DNA of 64,000 bases from Lentzea terrae (GCF_003265345.1 NZ_QFWW01000001.1:584427-648426), one strand, 5' to 3'; shown: positions 43,668-55,299, numbered from the stretch's first letter. The notes: generated by a model not told the origin, from the letters alone. Numbers and translations: made by a program.

Positions 43668-46370
43668 CCGCTCGGCCTCGTCCAGAGCGACAGCCGCGCC
43701 GCGGACGTCGCTCTGGACGAACAACCAGTCCGCGTACCACTCGAGCACCATCGCCCGCGCAGGCCCGTCCGCACTCGACGCCGCGATGCTCAGCGCCTTG
43801 CCGTGCTCGACCCCCGCCTCCTCCAGGCGCCCCAACCTGGTCAACGCCAGCCCGAGTCCGGCGTGGACGGTGGCACGGAACTGCACAGCGGCCGACTCCT
43901 CCGTGGCGTCCAACGCACTGCGGTACAGCGTGACGGCCTCCTCGAAGTCACCGCTGAAGTACGCCACCTCGCCGTACGCCTGTGCGAGCCGCCCCTGATC
44001 GAGCTCGAGCGACGACGCCGGCACCAGCGCCAGGTCTTCGCGCGCCCCTTGCAAATCCCCGATCCGGATCTTGAGGCGTGCCGTCTGCATCAGCACGGAC
44101 ATCGGCACCAGCACGCTGTCCGGCTCTCCCAGCTCTTCCGCGACCTTCCTCGCCTCCGACACCGCCTCGAACCCGGCGGCGTGCGCACCCCGGTTCATCA
44201 GCACCATGACCAGGCACGACAACCCGAACACGACGGCCCACCGGTCGCCCACCTCCCGGAATCCTCTCAGCGCTTCCCGGTACGCGGCCTCGGCTTTCGG
44301 TGCCGCACCGTCGCTGAACTCGCCCGCCACCACACCCCGGACGAGCACGGAGAACGCCCGCATCCACTCGTCCTCCGACCGCTCCAGCCGGTTAGCCAGC
44401 GCGCTCAGCCTGTTCCCCAGCTCGGCCTCGCCCCACACCTGCCCACTGGTCAACATCAACGCGCACAACGCCGTGGGCACGTCCGCCTGCCAAAGCCGCT
44501 CGGCCGCGGCGAGCGCCTTCGGCGTGCCCAGTGCCGCCAGCACCTCCGCCAGCGGGTCGTCCGGCGTCAGCGGCGCCCAGCGGCGGATCTCTTCGAACCG
44601 CTTGGTCATCACCAGCAGGTGCCAGGTGCGGGCAGCCATCATCCGGCGGGCGAGCGCTGCGTCGTGCTGCACCGCCCACGTCTGGGCGGCGTCGAGGTTG
44701 GCCCGCTCCACGTCGAAGACCTTGAGCGCCTCCAGTTGGCGCGGTCCCCTGAGCAACGGCTCGTTCTGCTCGGCCAGCGCCACGTAGTAGGCGGCGTGCG
44801 CGGCGGGGTCGGCTTGGTTTTGTTCGAGCGCGTACTCGCGGACCGTCTCGAGCAGCCGGTACCGCTCCCCTGCTCTGACGACCAGCGACTTCTCGACGAG
44901 CGCCGCCAGCTGGTCCTCGGTGTCCCAGAGATCCTGATCTTGTCGGGGGTCGTGAGTACGTTGAGATGTAGGGGTTCCCAGCGAGGGGGTACCCCTGCGC
45001 AAGCCTGCCCCGCACACCGCATGCACCGCCGCAGCAGTAGCCCCACCGACGAAAACTCCGAGCCGTGCCAACAACAACCGCTCGGCGTCGGACAACAGCT
45101 CCCAACTCCAGTCGATCACCGCCCGCAACGTCCGATGCCGCGCAGGCCCGGTCCGCGACCCACGATCCAGCAACCGCAACCGACTGTCCACCCGAGCCTC
45201 GAGCTGAGCGGAAGACAATGACCGAGCCCGAGCCGCAGCCAGCTCCAAAGCCAGCGGAATCCCGTCCAACGCAGCACAAAGCCGCCGCACGTCCAGTTCC
45301 AACGCGCCCCCGACCCGTGCCGAGAACAACCGCACGGCATGGTCAAGATCCAACGGCGCCACCGGATGCACGACCTCACCCGGAATCCCCAGCGGCTCCC
45401 GCGACGTCGCCAGCACCCGCACGTCCGGTGCCGAGGCCAGCAACTGCACACAAAGTCCAGCCGCCGCCGACACCACGTGCTCGCAGTTGTCCAGCACCAC
45501 CAACGACGACCCGAGCCGCGAAAACACGGGCGTGGCCAACGGGTTCGGCCCCAACGCCGCGTCCAAAGCCGCCAACGGATCGGCAGCCGAGTCGAGCTCG
45601 ACGAACCACGCCTCGGCCACCGATGCCGCGTACGTCAACGCCAGCCGGGTCTTCCCCACGCCACCGAACCCCGTCAACGTCACCAACCGGTTGTCCCGCA
45701 ACAACGACGACAACCGCGCCAGGTCCGCCTCCCGCCCGACGAACGACCCGACCGCCGCCGGCAGGTTCCCCCGAGACGCACGCTCCTGCAGCACAGTCAG
45801 ATGAGCAGCAGCCAAAACCTCTCCGGGATCCACCCCGAGCTCGTCAGCCAGCAAACCCCGAACCCGCGCGAAAACCTCCAACGCATCCGACCGACGCCCA
45901 GCCGCGTGCAAGGCGAGCATCAACCGCGCCTGCACGTCCTCCCGCAACGGATGCGCAAGAGCCAACGCCTCCAACCCGGCCAGGTCGTCCCGCAGCAACG
46001 CCAGCCGAGCAGCCTCGTCCACCGCGAACGGCGCCTCCTCGAACGCCGCCCCGCGCCACAACCGCGCGTCGCGGGTCCGCAAGAACTCCTCGACGTCGGT
46101 CGAAGCCTCCAGCCGATACCCCAAGGGATGCGAGGAGACCGAAGAAGCACCCAGCGTCCGCCGCAACCGCGACACCAAAGACTGCAACGCCGCCGGACCG
46201 TCGACTGGCGGCGAGTCCGGCCACAGGTCCGCGATCAGCCGTTCCGAGGCCACCACCTGGCCGGGCTCCTGAGCGAGCCGCAGCACCAGCCACCGCAACC
46301 GCTTCCCGCGCACCTCCACCGGAGCTCCGCCGACGAGGACCTGGAGCGGCCCGAGCACGTTGACCCGCAT
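43587..46370 (-). CDS. AfsR/DnrI-type regulator: winged helix + BTAD + NB-ARC-like ATPase + TPR
   Basis: The 927-residue product has a winged-helix domain (residues 1-85, WLVLRLAQEPGQVVASERL), a BTAD helical domain (about 90-240), a P-loop ATPase (GFGGVGKTRLAL near 275-286, VVLDNCEH) and a long TPR tail (~600-927). These regulators switch secondary metabolism. Between the ATPase winged-helix region (VCGAG) and TEDQLAALVEKS there is an insertion of about 27 residues with atypical sequence. The gene follows an ABC permease gene (TGATG overlap) and probably senses or controls that exporter. Its tail overlaps the monooxygenase gene by 81 bases. Confidence 0.88.
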   Translation of the reverse strand: MRVNVLGPLQVLVGGAPVEVRGKRLRWLVLRLAQEPGQVVASERLIADLWPDSPPVDGPAALQSLVSRLRRTLGASSVSSHPLGYRLEASTDVEEFLRTRDARLWRGAAFEEAPFAVDEAARLALLRDDLAGLEALALAHPLREDVQARLMLALHAAGRRSDALEVFARVRGLLADELGVDPGEVLAAAHLTVLQERASRGNLPAAVGSFVGREADLARLSSLLRDNRLVTLTGFGGVGKTRLALTYAASVAEAWFVELDSAADPLAALDAALGPNPLATPVFSRLGSSLVVLDNCEHVVSAAAGLCVQLLASAPDVRVLATSREPLGIPGEVVHPVAPLDLDHAVRLFSARVGGALELDVRRLCAALDGIPLALELAAARARSLSSAQLEARVDSRLRLLDRGSRTGPARHRTLRAVIDWSWELLSDAERLLLARLGVFVGGATAAAVHAVCGAGLRRGTPSLGTPTSQRTHDPRQDQDLWDTEDQLAALVEKSLVVRAGERYRLLETVREYALEQNQADPAAHAAYYVALAEQNEPLLRGPRQLEALKVFDVERANLDAAQTWAVQHDAALARRMMAARTWHLLVMTKRFEEIRRWAPLTPDDPLAEVLAALGTPKALAAAERLWQADVPTALCALMLTSGQVWGEAELGNRLSALANRLERSEDEWMRAFSVLVRGVVAGEFSDGAAPKAEAAYREALRGFREVGDRWAVVFGLSCLVMVLMNRGAHAAGFEAVSEARKVAEELGEPDSVLVPMSVLMQTARLKIRIGDLQGAREDLALVPASSLELDQGRLAQAYGEVAYFSGDFEEAVTLYRSALDATEESAAVQFRATVHAGLGLALTRLGRLEEAGVEHGKALSIAASSADGPARAMVLEWYADWLFVQSDVRGAAVALDEAERLRGGPSSDPAVVQLRDRVRAEVGVDR
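44920..45002. other. Odd in-frame insertion in the BTAD regulator, containing a palindrome
   Basis: This segment interrupts the usual spacing between the ATPase core and its arginine/lysine-rich continuation. It includes the perfect palindrome GGGGTACCCC (44986-44995) and an AGGGGT/ACCCCT hairpin (44970-44996), and encodes threonine/glutamine-rich residues unlike the surrounding protein. It may be a small palindromic element inserted in frame. The borders are estimated by eye from the family layout. Confidence 0.4.
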
Positions 46371-47002
46371 CACGCCCGCCGCGCGCCCAGCGCGACCGCG
46401 CCCGCCACGAGCCCGAAACCGATCAGGCCCGCCCACAGGATCGGCAGCGTGACCGTGTTGTCCCCCAAGGCGTCCAGCACCCAGCCGAGCGGCGTGTGCC
46501 GGCCGAGCGGGTAGGTCATCACCACGACGCCGAACACCACAAGCACGGTCCGGCCGATCGAGTCGAACACCGGCCGGGAGAACATCAGCCCCACGCCGAC
46601 GCCGAGCAGCGCCGCCACCGAGTGCACCCCGAGTCCCGCCAGCACCTGGAGGAACGAGTACGGGCGCGGGCTCGCGACCACCGGCCACACCGTCGCGACG
46701 ACCGCGAACGCCAGCCCGAACACCACTGCCGTCACGGCGACCGCTGCCAGCACCCGCGGCCACCCGCCCGCCGACACGACGGTGATCTCGCGCCGCACCA
46801 CGTCCTCGGACGTCGCCACCACGACGGTCAGCCACGCGCCGATCGGGTAGATCAGCGCCGCCGACCCGGAGAACGCCGCCAGCTGCGGTCCGGGATCGTA
46901 GGCGAACAACATCCCCAGCGAGCCGAGGAAGACCAGTAGCGGCGCCAGAAACCGTTGTCCGCGAAGGACATCCGCCGCGAGGTAGCGCACCAGGGCGATC
47001 AT
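46370..47002 (-). CDS. ABC transporter permease-like membrane protein
   Basis: The 210-residue product has about six hydrophobic helices (RFLAPLLVFLGSLGMLFAY first) and small polar loops. With the ATPase encoded just upstream it should form an ABC-2-like exporter. ATG 47002 (MIALVRYLAADVL) overlaps the ATPase stop by four bases (ATGA). It is weakly similar to known permeases, so the class is assigned by topology and context. Confidence 0.7.
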   Translation of the reverse strand: MIALVRYLAADVLRGQRFLAPLLVFLGSLGMLFAYDPGPQLAAFSGSAALIYPIGAWLTVVVATSEDVVRREITVVSAGGWPRVLAAVAVTAVVFGLAFAVVATVWPVVASPRPYSFLQVLAGLGVHSVAALLGVGVGLMFSRPVFDSIGRTVLVVFGVVVMTYPLGRHTPLGWVLDALGDNTVTLPILWAGLIGFGLVAGAVALGARRA

Positions 47003-47712
47003 CGCACGCTCCGCACCGAGCAGCCGAGCCGCAACGCTTCCGCCAGCACGTGGTCGCTGCGGTCCGGCGCCACCACCACGCGAGCCGACGAACCGCGCGG
47101 CACCACGGAACGCACGCCCTCCAAGGCTTCCAGCTCGTCCAGCCCGACCACCCGGCTGAGGTCGATCGTCACGTGCCCACCGGCGAGGTCCACCCGCGTC
47201 GCGTCGGCGAGGTGTCCCTCGTGGTCGGACACGAGGGCGGTTCGGCCCTGCAGCATCTCCACCAGCTCGCCGGCCGCCACCGGGTCGAGGCCCGTCCACG
47301 GCTCGTCGAGCACCAGCACGTCGGTGGCCAGGAACGCCTGCGCCAGCGCGACCTTCTGCGCGTTGCCCTTCGACAGCTGCGACATCGGCGCCGTCATCGA
47401 GCCGACAAACCCCAGCCGGTCCAACACATCAGTCGCCGCAGCACGGCGAATCCGCCCCATGTGCGCCAGGTACGACGAAGCGGACATCTTCACGTCCGAC
47501 GGAAACCGTTCCGGCACATAGCCGACGGACGCGGGCCGCGCGACCCGGCCGGACGTCGGCTTCAGCACCCCGGCGGCGATCTTGAGCAACGTGGACTTGC
47601 CGGTGCCGTTCGCGCCGGTCAGCACCGTCAGGCCGGAGACCTCCAGGGTGAGGTCGCGCAGCACCCAAGGACCGCGCCCGTACCGCTTGGAAACCTGATC
47701 GAGGAGCACCAC
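46999..47712 (-). CDS. ABC transporter ATP-binding protein
   Basis: The 237-residue product has Walker A GANGTGKSTLL (about 31-41), an unusual signature LSKGNAQKVALAQAFL in place of LSGGQ, and Walker B VLVLDEPWTGLDP. A C-terminal region (DRSDHVLAEALRLGCSVRSVR) follows. The start is one of two consecutive GTGs (47712 or 47709); TATCTT just upstream could put the transcription start on the second, making it leaderless. It is the first gene of an ATPase-permease-BTAD regulator operon. Confidence 0.83.
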   Translation of the reverse strand: MVLLDQVSKRYGRGPWVLRDLTLEVSGLTVLTGANGTGKSTLLKIAAGVLKPTSGRVARPASVGYVPERFPSDVKMSASSYLAHMGRIRRAAATDVLDRLGFVGSMTAPMSQLSKGNAQKVALAQAFLATDVLVLDEPWTGLDPVAAGELVEMLQGRTALVSDHEGHLADATRVDLAGGHVTIDLSRVVGLDELEALEGVRSVVPRGSSARVVVAPDRSDHVLAEALRLGCSVRSVR

Positions 47713-47775
47713 GCCAAGATAACCAAACTCTCCGTGACGGCGCATGCATGTCCAATAAATACAGTCGCCCCACAT

Positions 47776-47793
47776 TTCACACGATCGAGTGAA
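47776..47793. promoter_or_regulatory. Palindromic operator between ABC operon and roadblock-linked gene
   Basis: TTCAC-a-CGATCG-a-GTGAA: a palindrome except at two symmetric positions. It sits in the divergent 142-base gap, 63 bases before the ABC ATPase start, and could control both directions. The binding protein is unknown. Confidence 0.55.
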
Positions 47794-47860
47794 CGGTGGC
47801 GACAAACCGTCACCACACCAACAAAGATGAGTTCCCTCGAACTCGACCGAAGGAATGCGG

Positions 47861-48574
47861 GTGACATCCCTGAAAAGCGGTACGCAATTCTCCTTCGATC
47901 TGCTCGCGGGCGCATTGACCGGACGAGATGCGGCCCGCGCCACCGGCACTCTGCACATCACCGGAAATCCCGGCGGCAGGATTCATCTGCGCACCGGCGG
48001 GATCATCTGCGCGGAAAGTCCCGGCGCGCCCGGACTGGACACGTTGCTCACGACCGGCACCCGCGGCGCCATCGGCGAGACCGAGCTGCACGTCGTCGCC
48101 ATGACAGCCACGCAGGACGCGGCCTTCACGATCGTGGCCGGCGACATCGAGGACTGCGTCTTCACGCCGGAGACGTTCGCCGTACCCGTGGCGCTGACCA
48201 GCACGATCGAGTCGGTCCGCCTGCTCCAGGAGACCTCCAGGCGGATGGCTTCACTGCTCGCGCTCAAGTGCCCGCTCTCGCCCCACCGCGACCGCGTCGG
48301 CCCCGCACCCGGCGCCGGCCTGCGCGACCACGGCCCGACGCGGGGAGAGATCCTCGCGCACGCCACCGGCCGGCGCACCACCCGCGACATCGCGTTCGCG
48401 TCGGGCCGCAGCGTTTTCCCGGTGACGGTCGAGGCCTGTCGAATGGTCGCCGACGGCCTGTTGACGGTCATTCCGCCGACTGAACCAGAAAATGACGAAG
48501 TACCACTACCCAGGTCATTGCGCCGCCAGCTGCTGCCGAAGCTGTTCAAACAACCCGAGAAGAAGAAGTCGTAA
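47861..48574 (+). CDS. DUF4388-like N-domain plus winged-helix protein, linked to roadblock
   Basis: The 237-residue product has an N-terminal beta-rich domain with ATGTLHITGNPGGRIHLRTGGIICAESPG, the pattern of DUF4388/PATAN-like domains (GtL-x-G-x-i-x-f-x-G-x-v-x-A). A ~90-residue C-terminal winged helix follows (GEILAHATGRRTTRDIAFAS, VEACRMVADGLLTVIPP) and a basic tail (RQLLPKLFKQPEKKKS). The GTG at 47861 has an AAGGA site six bases upstream; an ATG at 47855 lacks room for one. It is followed 29 bases later by a roadblock protein, so both may form a small-GTPase-like or polarity module without a GTPase nearby. Confidence 0.68.
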   Translation: MTSLKSGTQFSFDLLAGALTGRDAARATGTLHITGNPGGRIHLRTGGIICAESPGAPGLDTLLTTGTRGAIGETELHVVAMTATQDAAFTIVAGDIEDCVFTPETFAVPVALTSTIESVRLLQETSRRMASLLALKCPLSPHRDRVGPAPGAGLRDHGPTRGEILAHATGRRTTRDIAFASGRSVFPVTVEACRMVADGLLTVIPPTEPENDEVPLPRSLRRQLLPKLFKQPEKKKS

Positions 48575-48603
48575 ATCACCCCGCCGCCTGAGAGAAATGT
48601 GAA

Positions 48604-49038
48604 ATGACGAAGCCCCAGACGAGCAACATGCCCATGTCCGACCAGATGGCCGCGATGATCAGACATCTGCGGCAGGAGGTGCCGAGCTGCCTGGCCGCCG
48701 GCGTGGTCGACATGGCCACCGGCATGCTGCTCTCGTTCGAGACGACCGAGAGCCACCCGTCGGAGGTGCTCGACCTGCTCGCCGGCGCGACGCTGGACCT
48801 CTTCCAGGGCCGCACCGTGACCATGATCGAGGACGTCTTCAAGGAGCGGCGCGGCATCGCGAGCGCCGAGCACTACTTCCAGGAGATCCTGGTCAACAGC
48901 ACCAACCTCACGCACCTGTTCATCCGCAACAACCGGCACGAGGACGTGGTCGCCGTCGTCGTGTGCCCCAAGTCGGTCAACATCGGCATGCTCTTCGCCT
49001 CGGCCCGCCGGGTCGTCCGGGACCACGGCGGCGCGTAG
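48604..49038 (+). CDS. Roadblock/LC7-like protein
   Basis: The 144-residue product has the Roadblock/LC7 fold pattern: a helix (MAAMIRHLRQEVPSCLAAGVVDMATGMLLSFETT-like start), then a beta strand, VLDLLAGATLDLFQGR helix and VVAVVVCPKSVNIGMLFASAR. In actinobacteria such proteins belong to conservons (kinase-roadblock-DUF742-GTPase), but here only this and the DUF4388-like gene are present, making it an orphan pair. It probably forms homodimers or binds an unlinked GTPase. Confidence 0.82.
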   Translation: MTKPQTSNMPMSDQMAAMIRHLRQEVPSCLAAGVVDMATGMLLSFETTESHPSEVLDLLAGATLDLFQGRTVTMIEDVFKERRGIASAEHYFQEILVNSTNLTHLFIRNNRHEDVVAVVVCPKSVNIGMLFASARRVVRDHGGA

Positions 49039-49055
49039 CCGCGCCGCCCTTCCGC

Positions 49056-49096
49056 GGGTAGCCCGGCGACTTCCTCCGCCCCCGGCCGGGCTACCC
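49056..49096. terminator. Bidirectional terminator
   Basis: GGGTAGCCCGGC (49056-49067) pairs perfectly with GCCGGGCTACCC (49085-49096), with a 17-base loop. The right arm overlaps the stop codon of the convergent hydrolase gene. No T tract. Confidence 0.75.
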
Positions 49097-49741
49097 CTCG
49101 GCGCTGATCAGCTCGGCCAGCTCGGCCGGCCGCGCCAGGAACGGCGAGTGCGACCCCGGCAGGTACCGCACGTCGCCCGCCTCGAGCCGCTCGGTGAACA
49201 CCGGCGGGAAGATCACGTCGTCGTGGCACACGATCGACAACGTCGGCACGGTCTGCCAAGCGGCCCGGGTCACCACGTCCTCGAACACCCGCGCGCTCTG
49301 CGGCCGCAACCGCGAGGCCGCCCAGGCGCCGATCTCGTCCGGCGCGTCCGGGAACAGCAGCTCACGCGCGGGCTGCGGCGCGTCCAGCAGCTTCGTCCCC
49401 GGCTCGTACCAGGGCCCGCCCAGCGGCGTCACCACGCTCTCCCCCGGCTCCAGCAGGTGCGCGGCCAGGTAGATGAGCCGGTCCGCGGATGACGCAGCCT
49501 CCCCCACCGGCACGCCGGCGTACGAATGAGCCAGCACCGTCACCGGTCCGTCCAGCGCGGCCAACGCCTCCCGCACGGCTTCGGCGTCCTCGCGCACCCC
49601 GGCGGCCGGTGATCCGGACGTGCTCGGCAGGTCGACCACCGAAGGCGTCCAGCCGCGCGACCGCAGCTCGGGCACCAGGAACTCCCAGCACCACGACCCG
49701 TGCCAGGCGCCGTGCACGAGCAGCAGGTTCCCGCGGTCCAT
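49091..49741 (-). CDS. Alpha/beta hydrolase (EstC/salicylate-esterase-like)
   Basis: The 216-residue product has oxyanion motif LLVHGAWHGSWCW, nucleophile serine in LAHSYAG (A-H-S-Y-A variant of GxSxG), aspartate in CHDDVIFPP and histidine in PGSHSPFLA. It hydrolyses esters or similar bonds, as in the methyl-esterase/hydroxynitrile-lyase branch. The ATG at 49741 has a GAGGAGA ribosome-binding site. The 99-base divergent gap links it to an AraC regulator that may control it. Confidence 0.85.
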   Translation of the reverse strand: MDRGNLLLVHGAWHGSWCWEFLVPELRSRGWTPSVVDLPSTSGSPAAGVREDAEAVREALAALDGPVTVLAHSYAGVPVGEAASSADRLIYLAAHLLEPGESVVTPLGGPWYEPGTKLLDAPQPARELLFPDAPDEIGAWAASRLRPQSARVFEDVVTRAAWQTVPTLSIVCHDDVIFPPVFTERLEAGDVRYLPGSHSPFLARPAELAELISAEG

Positions 49742-49840
49742 CAAGATCTCCTCATCAGCCGGTTTTCCGTACGCTAACCAGGCAAGATCGGCAGCAACAT
49801 CGTCGAGAGTCCGCCGTTCTGTCGGGAGAGTCCGAACCTC

Positions 49841-50692
49841 GTGAACCCGCTCGAGCAGGTCCTGTCGACGCTGCGCGTGAACTGGGCGGTCACGACGCCG
49901 TTGCACGCGGGCGGGCGGTGGGCGTTGCACTTCGTCGGACGGCTGGACCTCCGGGTCGAGGTCGTCGTCCAAGGACGTGCGCACGTGATCGTCGGTGACG
50001 AGAGCTTCTGGGCCGAGGAGGGCGATTGCTACGTCATCGCCGGACGGCGCAAATACCGCATCGCCGGCGCCCCGGACACACCGTCGGTGTTCGCCGCGCC
50101 GATCTACGAGCACGAGGACGGCACACCGCGCGACGCCGGGCGGATCGGCGAAGGCCACGACACGACGTTGCTCGGCGCGGGTTTCACCTGCGACACCGAG
50201 ACCGCGCGGCTGCTCGACGTGCTGCCGCCGGTCACCCACGTGCGAGCCGGGACCAGCGCGGCGCAGGCGACCATCGAGCTGATCTCCCGGGAGATCGACG
50301 GCAGCAAGATGATCCTCGACCGCCTCTGCCAGGTGCTGCTGCTCCAGGTCCTGCGCGACCACGCGCTCAGTCCGTCGGCGCACCCGCAGCTCGGTCCGGC
50401 ACTGAAGGCGTTGCACGGCAACATCGAGCACGCCTGGACGGTCGGCGAGCTCGCGTCGTTGGCGGCGATGTCGCGGTCCACGTTCTTCCTGCGGTTCAAG
50501 GAGACCGTGGGCATGACGCCGCTCGACTACCTGCTCCGGCTGCGCATGCAGACCGCCTCGCGCCTGCTCCGCGACACCACCGACACGGTCGCGTCGATCT
50601 CCGCGGCCGTCGGGTACAGAACCGAGAGCTCGTTCAGCGCGGCGTTCAAGAGGTGCACGGGCCGCTCCCCCGGTGAGTACCGCGTGACTTAG
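49841..50692 (+). CDS. AraC-family regulator (cupin + HTH)
   Basis: The 283-residue product has a cupin-like sensing domain (WALHFVGRLDLRVEVVVQGRA) and a C-terminal double HTH (VGELASLAAMSRSTFFLRFK, VASISAAVGYRTESSFSAAF) ending in GRSPGEYR. It belongs to the AraC_binding_2/cupin_6 group of ligand-responsive activators. The divergent hydrolase is its likely target. The GTG start gives the conventional N-terminus. Confidence 0.88.
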   Translation: MNPLEQVLSTLRVNWAVTTPLHAGGRWALHFVGRLDLRVEVVVQGRAHVIVGDESFWAEEGDCYVIAGRRKYRIAGAPDTPSVFAAPIYEHEDGTPRDAGRIGEGHDTTLLGAGFTCDTETARLLDVLPPVTHVRAGTSAAQATIELISREIDGSKMILDRLCQVLLLQVLRDHALSPSAHPQLGPALKALHGNIEHAWTVGELASLAAMSRSTFFLRFKETVGMTPLDYLLRLRMQTASRLLRDTTDTVASISAAVGYRTESSFSAAFKRCTGRSPGEYRVT

Positions 50693-50704
50693 GGCAACCT
50701 GCCT

Positions 50705-50734
50705 TGAACCGGCTAACAGGACACGCGTACTGTT
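50705..50734 (+). promoter_or_regulatory. Sigma-70-like promoter of aconitase
   Basis: TTGAAC (50705-50710), 18-bp spacer, TACTGT (50729-50734). About 90 bases of leader follow before the start codon, long enough to hold regulatory RNA structure. Confidence 0.5.
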
Positions 50735-50823
50735 TGGGGTCGAGGGGCAGCGGTCGACCCGGTGGGGAAGACTCTCCCCGTACCCCGAACTGACCACCGC
50801 GCTGTCACCAGATGGAGTTGCAC

Positions 50824-53640
<2,817 letters not shown>

Positions 53641-53654
53641 TCAGCTGAATTGAG

Positions 53655-53688
53655 AAAGGGCCGCTCACCGCAGGTGGGCGGCCCTTTT
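53655..53688 (+). terminator. Strong terminator after aconitase
   Basis: AAAGGGCCGC (53655-53664) pairs with GCGGCCCTTT (53678-53687), extended inside by CACC/GGTG, followed by T at 53688. A textbook intrinsic terminator. Confidence 0.9.
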
Positions 53689-53731
53689 CACGTTCACAGA
53701 ATTGTTCTCACAGTAAACCCGCGAATACACG

Positions 53732-53746
53732 TTGCATGTGATGTAA
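53732..53746. promoter_or_regulatory. Inverted repeat upstream of the subtilase gene
   Basis: TTGCATGTGATGTAA fits TTnCATnnnATGnAA, a short operator-like palindrome 53 bases before the subtilase start. Confidence 0.35.
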
Positions 53747-53799
53747 CAAATTTCTGATCCGCTCGATTTCCCCGTGAACCACCCTTACTACGGGAAGCG

Positions 53800-55266
53800 G
53801 TGAGACATTTGTTGAATCGTCCACGAGCACTGCTGGCCGCCGCCGGTCTCGGGGCGGCACTGTGCGTTGCACCGGCGATCCAGGCCGGTGCCGCGACGGA
53901 GTCCACCTACGTCGTCCTCTACCAGGAGGGCGCATCGTCGTCGAACGCCGCGAACACCATCGCGAGCGCCGGCGGCACCGTTGTCGCGAACTACAGCCAG
54001 ATCGGTGTCGTGATCGCCAGGTCGTCCAGCACCGGGTTCGCCGCCGCGTTGAAGCGGAACGGCAACGTCGAAGGCGTCGCCGCGACAACCGGTCTCGGCG
54101 TCCAGGTAGCACCGGAGCAGGACAGTGCCACAGAGGAGGTGGCAGCCGCCGCCACGTGGGGTGACTCGCTGTCCGGCCTGCAGTGGGACATGCAGCAGAT
54201 CAACGTGCCGCAGGCGCACCAGGTGACGCCCGGCAGCAAGCAGGTCGTCGTGGCCACGCTGGACACCGGTCTCGACTTCACGCATCCGGACCTCGCGCCG
54301 AACTACGACGCGTCACGCAGTGCGGACTGCTCCAGTGGCGTGCCGACGCCACTGCTGCCCGGCAACGACCAGAACGGCCACGGCACCCACACCGCCGGCA
54401 CCATCGCCGCGGCCGCGAACGGCACCGGCATCGTCGGCGTCGCACCGAACGTGCGCCTCGCCGGTGTGAAGACGAGCAACGACGACGGTTTCTTCTTCCC
54501 GGAAATGGTCATCTGCTCGTACATGTGGTCTGCCGCGAAGGGCATCAACGTCACCAACAACAGCTACTTCGCCGACCCGTGGCTGTTCAACTGCCGCAAC
54601 GACGCCGACCAGCGCGCAATTTGGAAGGCCGAGCGCAGGGCGATCCGGTACGCGCAGTCCCAGGGCGTGCTGGTCGTGGCCTCGCAGGGCAACGGCAGCA
54701 CCGACCTCTCGCACCCGCGCGTCGACGTGATCAGCCCCGACTACCCGCCCGGCAACGAGGTGGAGCGGGAGATCACCAACGCATGTGCGGTCGTCCCCGT
54801 CGAGGTTCCCGGTGTCGTCGGCGTGACGGCGACGGGCAACAAGCGGATCAAGTCGTACTACTCCAGCTACGGCATCTCCACGGCCGACGTGGCCGCGCCC
54901 GGCGGCGACGCGATCCTGCAGCTGACCCCGGCCGCCCCGAACGGCCGCGTGCTGTCGACGTACCCGAGCTACCGGCCGTGCACGCGGCAGGTGGTCGAGA
55001 ACGGTGCGAAGTACTGCTACCTGCAGGGCACTTCGATGGCCGGGCCGCACGTGGCCGGTGTCGCCGCACTGCTGCTGAGCCAGCAGGGCAGCGCGGGCGC
55101 GTCCGCCAAGCTCCAGCAGGCGACCAACCCGCTCCCGTGCCCGGACACGTCGATCTACGCGGCCTTCCCGCAGAACAGCGGCGAACCGCAGACGTGCCAG
55201 GGCGGAACGGCGCACAACAGCTTCTACGGCTCGGGTGAGATCGACGCCCTCAAGGCCGTGAGCTGA
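53800..55266 (+). CDS. Secreted subtilisin-like serine protease (S8)
   Basis: The 488-residue product has a signal peptide (RALLAAAGLGAALCVAPAIQA), an inhibitor-I9-like propeptide (about 35-115) and the S8 catalytic domain. The triad is aspartate in VATLDTGLDFTHPDL, histidine in NGHGTHTAGT and serine in GTSMAGPHVAG; an asparagine in NVTNNSY completes the oxyanion hole. It is exported and autoprocesses to a mature protease. The GTG start is the first in-frame codon behind a CGGGAAG site. A hairpin terminator follows. Confidence 0.92.
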   Translation: MRHLLNRPRALLAAAGLGAALCVAPAIQAGAATESTYVVLYQEGASSSNAANTIASAGGTVVANYSQIGVVIARSSSTGFAAALKRNGNVEGVAATTGLGVQVAPEQDSATEEVAAAATWGDSLSGLQWDMQQINVPQAHQVTPGSKQVVVATLDTGLDFTHPDLAPNYDASRSADCSSGVPTPLLPGNDQNGHGTHTAGTIAAAANGTGIVGVAPNVRLAGVKTSNDDGFFFPEMVICSYMWSAAKGINVTNNSYFADPWLFNCRNDADQRAIWKAERRAIRYAQSQGVLVVASQGNGSTDLSHPRVDVISPDYPPGNEVEREITNACAVVPVEVPGVVGVTATGNKRIKSYYSSYGISTADVAAPGGDAILQLTPAAPNGRVLSTYPSYRPCTRQVVENGAKYCYLQGTSMAGPHVAGVAALLLSQQGSAGASAKLQQATNPLPCPDTSIYAAFPQNSGEPQTCQGGTAHNSFYGSGEIDALKAVS

Positions 55267-55272
55267 CGGGTC

Positions 55273-55299
55273 GGGCCGCCCGCGTTCGGCGGGCGGCCC
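55273..55299 (+). terminator. Terminator after the subtilase gene
   Basis: GGGCCGCCCGC (55273-55283) pairs perfectly with GCGGGCGGCCC (55289-55299) around a 5-base loop. A single T follows; no longer T tract. Confidence 0.75.

Noticed and set aside
45065-46363. A long proline/threonine-rich plus-strand frame
   Set aside because: Shadow of the BTAD regulator in high-GC DNA; composition is the usual antisense artefact.
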